Origin: Streptomyces atratus
Lineage (GTDB): Bacteria > Actinomycetota > Actinomycetes > Streptomycetales > Streptomycetaceae
Reading direction: 5' to 3'
DNA: 64,000 nucleotides
NCBI RefSeq assembly: GCF_900119365.1
Contig: NZ_FPJO01000004.1
Span: 124,001 to 188,000, forward strand
The stretch's first letter is position 1. Every line of letters starts with the position of its first letter. The notes beneath the pieces are model-generated. The model did no database searches and had not been told where the DNA came from. It was given only the letters and a program-made list of their open reading frames with translations. The translations under genes and the position numbers were made by a program. Shown one piece after another: positions 59,327 through 64,000 of this stretch.

Positions 59327-60402
59327 TGGGGGCACGCACCCGTCGGGTCGTACTCGCTGCCGTACGTGCCGACCGCGTCGCCGCCGGTGTTGTTGCTCAT
59401 CGTGTTGGTGCACACCGGACCTTGCGGGGTGCGCATGAACTTGATGCCGCCGCCCGCGTTACCGGTGATGGTGTTGCCGTAAATACTGGTGTTGATGCCG
59501 TCGGTCGCGGTGTCACCGCCGAGCCGGATGCCCGCGCCGACGTTGTCGTGAATGGTGTTGTAGCGGAAGATGTTGCCGCTGCCGCGTGCGTCCAGGCCGC
59601 CGGAGCTGGAGTCCTTCTGGCCGCTGCAGTCGTTGTACTCGACGTAGTTGTTGGTCGAGTTCTCCTTCACATCGACGCACTCGTTGCCCTGCGTGGCGAT
59701 GGTGTTGTGGTGGATGCGGTTGTTCTTGCTGATGTCGGGCGCCGCGTCCGGGGCGCCGTTCGCCCCCTGCTGCTCGGGGGCGGTGCCGAGGTAGATGCCC
59801 TCGCCGTTCTTGCCGCCGCCGCCGAACTTGAAGTCGGCGACCCCGCAGTTGGTGATCGTGTTCTCGGAGATGTCGGCTCCGGTCACCAGATAGCGCACCC
59901 GCAGGCATTCGTCGGCGGCGTTCTTCAGCGTCATCCCGGTGATCCGCAGCCCGCCCACACCGTTGCCGGGAGTCGTGCTCATGACATAGATGAGCTTGAG
60001 GCGGTACCCCGACACATCGGTGGACGACCCGTGCAGACCGTCCACGGTGAATCCGCTGAGCGTCGTCGAGTCGTGCTGCACCTGGATGATCCGGGCGTCG
60101 CCGGCCCCCTTCACCACGGCGTTCGACGGGCCGGCGATGGTGACTCCGGCGCGCTTGGTCACGACGTCCTGCTTGTACGTACCGGCGGCGAGGTTCACGA
60201 CCGCACCCGCCGGCGCCAGGTCGACCGCCTTCTGGATCGTGGCGAGCGGGGCGCCGGCCGATGTACCGGCGTTGGAGTCGCTGCCGGACGGCGACACGTA
60301 GTACGCGGTGGCAGCCTCGGCGGCCACCGAAGTCGGGGGGAAGGCCAGCGGGGCGCCCGCGGCGAGCGCCGCGACGAGTGTGGTGCGTAGTACACGGCTC
60401 AT
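59323..60402 (-). CDS. secreted right-handed parallel beta-helix protein
   Basis: 359 residues with a signal peptide ending near AEAA. YYVSPSGSDSNAGTSAGAPL then TIQKAVDLAPAG is the DUF1565/pectate-lyase-like entry, followed by many beta-helix coils (NTITNCGV, NNRIHHNTIATQGNE, NIFRYNTIHDNVGAG). Such folds occur in PL6 chondroitinase B, pectate lyases and NosD-type proteins. No clear catalytic Lys/Arg can be assigned by eye, so it may be a lyase or a binding protein. ATG overlaps the DUF624 stop (ATGA); AGGAGG upstream. Confidence 0.85.
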   Translation of the reverse strand: MSRVLRTTLVAALAAGAPLAFPPTSVAAEAATAYYVSPSGSDSNAGTSAGAPLATIQKAVDLAPAGAVVNLAAGTYKQDVVTKRAGVTIAGPSNAVVKGAGDARIIQVQHDSTTLSGFTVDGLHGSSTDVSGYRLKLIYVMSTTPGNGVGGLRITGMTLKNAADECLRVRYLVTGADISENTITNCGVADFKFGGGGKNGEGIYLGTAPEQQGANGAPDAAPDISKNNRIHHNTIATQGNECVDVKENSTNNYVEYNDCSGQKDSSSGGLDARGSGNIFRYNTIHDNVGAGIRLGGDTATDGINTSIYGNTITGNAGGGIKFMRTPQGPVCTNTMSNNTGGDAVGTYGSEYDPTGACPQ

Positions 60403-61001
60403 GAGGTGTGCCTCCTGGGGTCTGCGAAGGACAGTGCGAGCAGTACGGGGATGCTGGGGCCGAGGAGCAGGGGACCCAGCGGTACGACGAGGGAGAGCAG
60501 CGCGGCGGAGATCACCGCGCCGAGCAGAGCGGTGCCACGGGCCGCCGACCCGAAGCCGAGGGCCAGCGCACCGCGCGACCAGGTGCGGACCGTTCCGTGC
60601 GAGGACCGGCCCGCCTCGGCCGCGAGCGCCACATGGTGGATGGCGAGCGCGGCCGCGATGCCCACCTGCGCGGCGAGCAGCACGAACGTCCACGGCTCCG
60701 GACGGCCCAGCAGATGGACGATGTTGGCGGCCAGGACGATCCCCGCCGCGGTGGACGCCAGGGAGTGGCGCCACAGGGACCGCCAGTACCGCGGGAAGGC
60801 GGCGAAGGTGTTGGTGAAGCAGCGGCTGTCACCCTCCACCCGCCACCGCTGCAGGGCATGCCCCATCGCGGCGAGCGCGGGAAGCCAGGTCACGACACCG
60901 AGCGACAGCACGGTGAAGGCGGCCCCGGCGGCCGCCGGGTAGGCCACGAACTCCAGCCGCCGCAGCAGCGTCGGCCAGCCGGACGAGAGGGTTGCCTGCA
61001 T
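60399..61001 (-). CDS. YesL-like (DUF624) membrane protein
   Basis: 200 residues, about five hydrophobic helices. The N-terminus TLLRRLEFVAYPAAAGAAFT resembles DUF624/YesL, whose genes occur with ABC importers and lyases for uronate-containing oligosaccharides such as Bacillus rhamnogalacturonan genes. CFTNTFAAFPRYWRSLWRHS is the conserved cytosolic loop. Function is not established; association suggests help in oligosaccharide uptake. ATG 5 nt after the heparinase gene's stop. Confidence 0.75.
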   Translation of the reverse strand: MQATLSSGWPTLLRRLEFVAYPAAAGAAFTVLSLGVVTWLPALAAMGHALQRWRVEGDSRCFTNTFAAFPRYWRSLWRHSLASTAAGIVLAANIVHLLGRPEPWTFVLLAAQVGIAAALAIHHVALAAEAGRSSHGTVRTWSRGALALGFGSAARGTALLGAVISAALLSLVVPLGPLLLGPSIPVLLALSFADPRRHTS

Positions 61002-61006
61002 GTTGA

Positions 61007-62992
61007 TCAGCCGACCTTTCCTGTGTACGGCTCCGGGACATCGAGCAGCACGCGGCCGTCCAGCTCCAGCCGGGTGGCCGCCACCACGTACGGGGCCGAG
61101 CCGTCGGCCCCGAGCAGCACCGCCGCTGCGTCGGCCGACACCGCGGGGTTGCGGATACGACGGGCGACGGGGGAGAGGAGCACGGTCTCCTCGCCGAAGG
61201 TGACGCCCTGCCCCTGCGCGCACACGACCTGCTCGACCGAGGCAGGTGCCGCGTCCGGGACGATCGCGGTGAGGAAGAGCGCGTCCGCCGCGCGCGCGGT
61301 CGTCGCCCGCAGGGTGTGCAACGTGCGGGCGAGACGCAGCTCCGGCGTGCTCGACGCCGGATTGGCCTCGACCTCGGTGGCCTCCGAGACGACCGAGGCG
61401 TCGAGCGGCGCGAACTGCCGCACCAGGGCGGAGGCCGCCCCGGACCGGATCAGCCGGCCGCCGTCCGGCCGCGCCTCGGTGGGCCGGTCGGTCTGGAGCA
61501 GGAACGTCCACTCCCGCTCCGCGTCGGCCTCGGCGAGATCCAGCAGCACGAGCCGTCCCGACGGGGTGAACACCAGCGTCCGGTCCAGCCGCCGCACCCC
61601 GAGCGCCGGGTCGTACATCGCGGCGATCTCCGCCGTGGCGTGCGCCCAGCCGCAGCCGGGACCGGCGAGCACATCGCGCTGCCGGGCCTGCCGCTCGTAC
61701 GGGATGTCCTTGTAGACGTGGTAGCGGTCCTCGTCCGCGTACCCCTGACCGTCCACCAGGAGCAGATTGTGGTGCGCGGCCCGCTTGCGGTTGCTGTACC
61801 CCTCGTCGACCGCGAGGAACGCGCCCTGCGAGACCAGTACGAACGAGCCCGAATCAGGGTGGTGGTGACCCTGGTCGAGGGTCTCCCAGCCCAGTTCCGC
61901 CCGGTGCTTCGCGGAGGTCTCCCACGCCTTGTGGCCACCGCCGGGGCTCGCCTTGAACGAGACGAGCGTGGCGTCGTCGCCCCATCCGGTGCGGGCCGCG
62001 AGCAGGCCGAGATCCGGGAAGAACGCCCGCGTCTCGGTGGGCCGGGCGGCGGACACGGACGGGTCGTACCAGAGGTATTCGAGATACGCCTCCGGCAGGA
62101 TCCCCGGCCGTACCCCACTCTCCGCCGCCTCCTGCCACAGCAGTTCACCCGAGGCGAGATCGCCCAGCCACTGCGCCTGAGGAATCCCGTACTGCGCCGC
62201 GAGACGGTAGTACAGGCCGGCGCTGTGTCCGCTGCGCCGGTCGTGGCAGTCGCCGTGGTCGACGTTGAACGCGAAGCCCGGGGCCAACTGGTGCAGGCGG
62301 TAGCGGAAGGTGTTGGCGAGGAAGCCGCCCCGCCCCCACCAGTCGATGCCCTCCACCTCCTGGAGGAGATCCAGATGGATGGCGAGGAACGGCACGCCGT
62401 AGCGCCAGTAGACGACCCCTTCGGCGTGCGAACCGTCTTCCGGCATCAGGTCGAGGACCGTGCCGAGGTTGTCCTTGGCGCGCTCGGTCCACTCCTCCTT
62501 GCCCAGCACATAGCCGGCCGTCGCCAGACCCGCGTAACAGATCCAGTTGTGGTTCTGCCAGTACGACGACGACCACCAGCGGCCCTCGCTCGCCACCGCG
62601 AACTCGTACATCCGCCGCCCCTGGAGCAGCAGTTTGTACCGCAGCAGCGCCCGCACCCCGTCCGGGAGCTCGTCGCCGATCCACCGGTGGGCGAGCGACA
62701 GATGGTGCAGCAGCCAGCCGGCATCCAGATCGTGGTCCGGCATATGGGCCCTGCCCCAGTGCGGCAGCCGCACCGCTGCCTCGATCCAGCGAAGGCTCTC
62801 CGCCAGGTGAGCCGGATCGCCGCTCACCCGGTAGGCCAGCGCCGGGTTGGAGGCCGCGGGACCGAGCCAGGTGATGCTGGCCAGGGGGTGCGTACGCGGC
62901 GGGGTCAGCCCGCGGTGGCGGGCGGCCTCCTCGTACAGCCGCACCTGCTGCGCGGGGCGCGGGCCGGGCGGCGGGGTCGCCGAGAGCAACAA
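61007..62992 (-). CDS. heparinase II/III-type polysaccharide lyase
   Basis: 661 residues. The first about 330 are an alpha/alpha-toroid (WWSSSYWQNHNWICYAGLA, GSHAEGVVYWRYGVPF, VDHGDCHDRRSGHSAG) and the rest beta-sheet with ELGWETLDQGHHHPDSGSFV, the heparinase II/III signature in which His and Tyr act in elimination. Likely acts on uronic-acid oligomers. No signal peptide is visible, so it is probably cytosolic. The TTG at 62992 is chosen because GGAGG lies 8 nt upstream, in the end of the preceding gene. Coupled to both neighbours. Confidence 0.87.
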   Translation of the reverse strand: MLLSATPPPGPRPAQQVRLYEEAARHRGLTPPRTHPLASITWLGPAASNPALAYRVSGDPAHLAESLRWIEAAVRLPHWGRAHMPDHDLDAGWLLHHLSLAHRWIGDELPDGVRALLRYKLLLQGRRMYEFAVASEGRWWSSSYWQNHNWICYAGLATAGYVLGKEEWTERAKDNLGTVLDLMPEDGSHAEGVVYWRYGVPFLAIHLDLLQEVEGIDWWGRGGFLANTFRYRLHQLAPGFAFNVDHGDCHDRRSGHSAGLYYRLAAQYGIPQAQWLGDLASGELLWQEAAESGVRPGILPEAYLEYLWYDPSVSAARPTETRAFFPDLGLLAARTGWGDDATLVSFKASPGGGHKAWETSAKHRAELGWETLDQGHHHPDSGSFVLVSQGAFLAVDEGYSNRKRAAHHNLLLVDGQGYADEDRYHVYKDIPYERQARQRDVLAGPGCGWAHATAEIAAMYDPALGVRRLDRTLVFTPSGRLVLLDLAEADAEREWTFLLQTDRPTEARPDGGRLIRSGAASALVRQFAPLDASVVSEATEVEANPASSTPELRLARTLHTLRATTARAADALFLTAIVPDAAPASVEQVVCAQGQGVTFGEETVLLSPVARRIRNPAVSADAAAVLLGADGSAPYVVAATRLELDGRVLLDVPEPYTGKVG

Positions 62993-62995
62993 GGG

Positions 62996-64000
62996 TCAGT
63001 CCTCCGTCCGGAACCGTGCGGTGCTGCCATCGGTCAGCGAGACCGCCAGCACCCCGTCACCGTCCAGCCGTACATCGGTCACGGCGGGCCCGGCCGACGC
63101 CGCCTGGTACACCGAGGCGAAGGTGACCTTCTCCGACTGCGCGGTGAAGTCGACCCGGGTGCGCACGCGCTGCGGATCGTCGGCCGCGCCCGGGCCCGGC
63201 CGGGAGACCGGACGTACGGTCGCGCCGGGGGTGTGGGTGTGCCGGCCGTGCAGGGTCTCGTCGCCGTACCAGGTGGTGCGGACCTCGCCCGAGGCCTGGA
63301 GCTGGACGTCCAGCGCGACACCGGGACGGAGCTGCGCGCTGAGGCGCCGCTCGTCCTCGGCACGCACCGTCAGCAGATCGACCAGATAGCTGTCACCGAG
63401 CACCACCTGCCGCACCGCACGCACACCCTCGTAAGCCGTCGTCACCTCGGCGGTGACGGACGAACCGTCCGAGCCGAGCAGCCGCCCGGTGCACTCGGCC
63501 TGTTCGGCGCCGTTCACCCGGAACGCCGGATGAGCCTCCGTCGATGCGTACAGATCACGGAACTCAGCGTGTGCGTAGGGCACTTGACCGGGATCTGGCT
63601 GCCATGGGGTGGTGTCGCCGTACAGATACAGCGACAACTTGTCGCGATGGCCGTGCGAGCCGCCGTGCGGACCGAAGTCCAGCAGCGCGTGGACTCCCGC
63701 GTGGTGCAGCACCGCGTACCCGGCGGTCGGGAACACCGTGACCGGACCGGGCGCAGGGCGCTCGGGCAGCGGCGGACCGGCGAACCAGCCGCCCAGCTCC
63801 CGGTCGAGCCCGTCGTCCTGCGCGCCGAGCTCGGACCGGGCCCGCCCGGCCACCGCCTCCAGTGCCGGTGACGGAACCAACTGCTGGGCCAGCGCGACGA
63901 GTTCGAGCCACTCCAGGGCGAGCGGACCGCGCAGATACGGGCCGTCGTGCAGCGCCGGCAGGATGCCGCCCGGCGTGGCGATCGCCGCCAGCACATCCGT
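62996..64000 (-). CDS. heparinase II/III-type protein (N-terminal part outside the window)
   Basis: Open to the right edge; 334 codons visible. The visible part begins in the alpha-toroid (ALEWLELVALAQQLV) and contains the beta-domain with DFGPHGGSHGHRDKLSLYLY, the heparinase II/III signature, where His residues line the site. It differs from the adjacent lyase at 61007-62992, so the two may attack different linkages. It ends 3 nt before the next gene's TTG start, so it belongs to the same operon, which continues upstream beyond the window. Confidence 0.85.
   Translation of the reverse strand, partial: TDVLAAIATPGGILPALHDGPYLRGPLALEWLELVALAQQLVPSPALEAVAGRARSELGAQDDGLDRELGGWFAGPPLPERPAPGPVTVFPTAGYAVLHHAGVHALLDFGPHGGSHGHRDKLSLYLYGDTTPWQPDPGQVPYAHAEFRDLYASTEAHPAFRVNGAEQAECTGRLLGSDGSSVTAEVTTAYEGVRAVRQVVLGDSYLVDLLTVRAEDERRLSAQLRPGVALDVQLQASGEVRTTWYGDETLHGRHTHTPGATVRPVSRPGPGAADDPQRVRTRVDFTAQSEKVTFASVYQAASAGPAVTDVRLDGDGVLAVSLTDGSTARFRTED

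Overview
The window is a high-GC actinobacterial chromosome segment, almost certainly Streptomyces. Codon use has strong third-position G/C, many genes start with GTG or TTG, and gene content is typical of the genus (split MutA/MutB methylmalonyl-CoA mutase with MeaB, monomeric isocitrate dehydrogenase, DUF6328 and DUF6479 proteins, Tat-exported hydrolases, serine/threonine kinase with TPRs). I see no rRNA, tRNA, CRISPR array, intact insertion sequence or prophage.

Layout. 1-7.9 kb: end of an M56 peptidase, a Nudix hydrolase, a very large secreted NAGPA-metallophosphoesterase fusion, the PTS-type dihydroxyacetone kinase operon dhaK-dhaL-dhaM and an LLM-class oxidoreductase. 8-16.2 kb: monomeric icd, an SDR enzyme, a stand-alone cytochrome oxidase subunit I followed by a small membrane protein and a type II NADH dehydrogenase (an accessory respiratory module), and an aldo/keto reductase. 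16.3-25 kb: a short Rho paralogue with altered ligand-site and RNA-site residues, a double-GNAT protein, the mutA-mutB-meaB operon and a secondary-type protein tyrosine phosphatase. 25-30.3 kb: a His-rich exported protein behind a CsoR-like copper operator, then small stress-type genes (DUF1992, GNAT, VOC, DUF6328, DUF6479), two with sigma-B-like promoters. 30.4-38.8 kb: a three-subunit molybdenum hydroxylase, an anti-sigma-type ATPase, and a succinate-semialdehyde dehydrogenase/phosphoketolase operon.

38.8-50.9 kb is an accessory stress/dormancy-like island: a DevR/OsdR-type response regulator, two cyclic-nucleotide-fold proteins without DNA-binding domains, polyphosphate kinase 2, a tandem universal stress protein and other genes. 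It is littered with gene remnants (a baeRF-type gene with frameshifts, a glutaminase scrap, two universal stress protein relics, a carboxylate-amine ligase relic), so this part is eroding. 50.9-54.7 kb: an MpaB-type oxygenase next to a soluble kinase carrying eight exact 126-bp TPR repeats, then a PYROXD2/CrtI-like oxidoreductase.

54.8-64 kb is a tightly coupled minus-strand operon for uronic-acid polysaccharide (glycosaminoglycan-like) breakdown: two heparinase II/III-type proteins, a YesL/DUF624 membrane protein, a parallel beta-helix protein, an SGNH esterase, a Tat-exported PL8 lyase and a CE7 acetyl esterase. Every junction is a 4-nt overlap or a gap under 8 nt, and the operon continues past the right edge.

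All function calls rest on reading motifs and family resemblance by eye; no database search was run.
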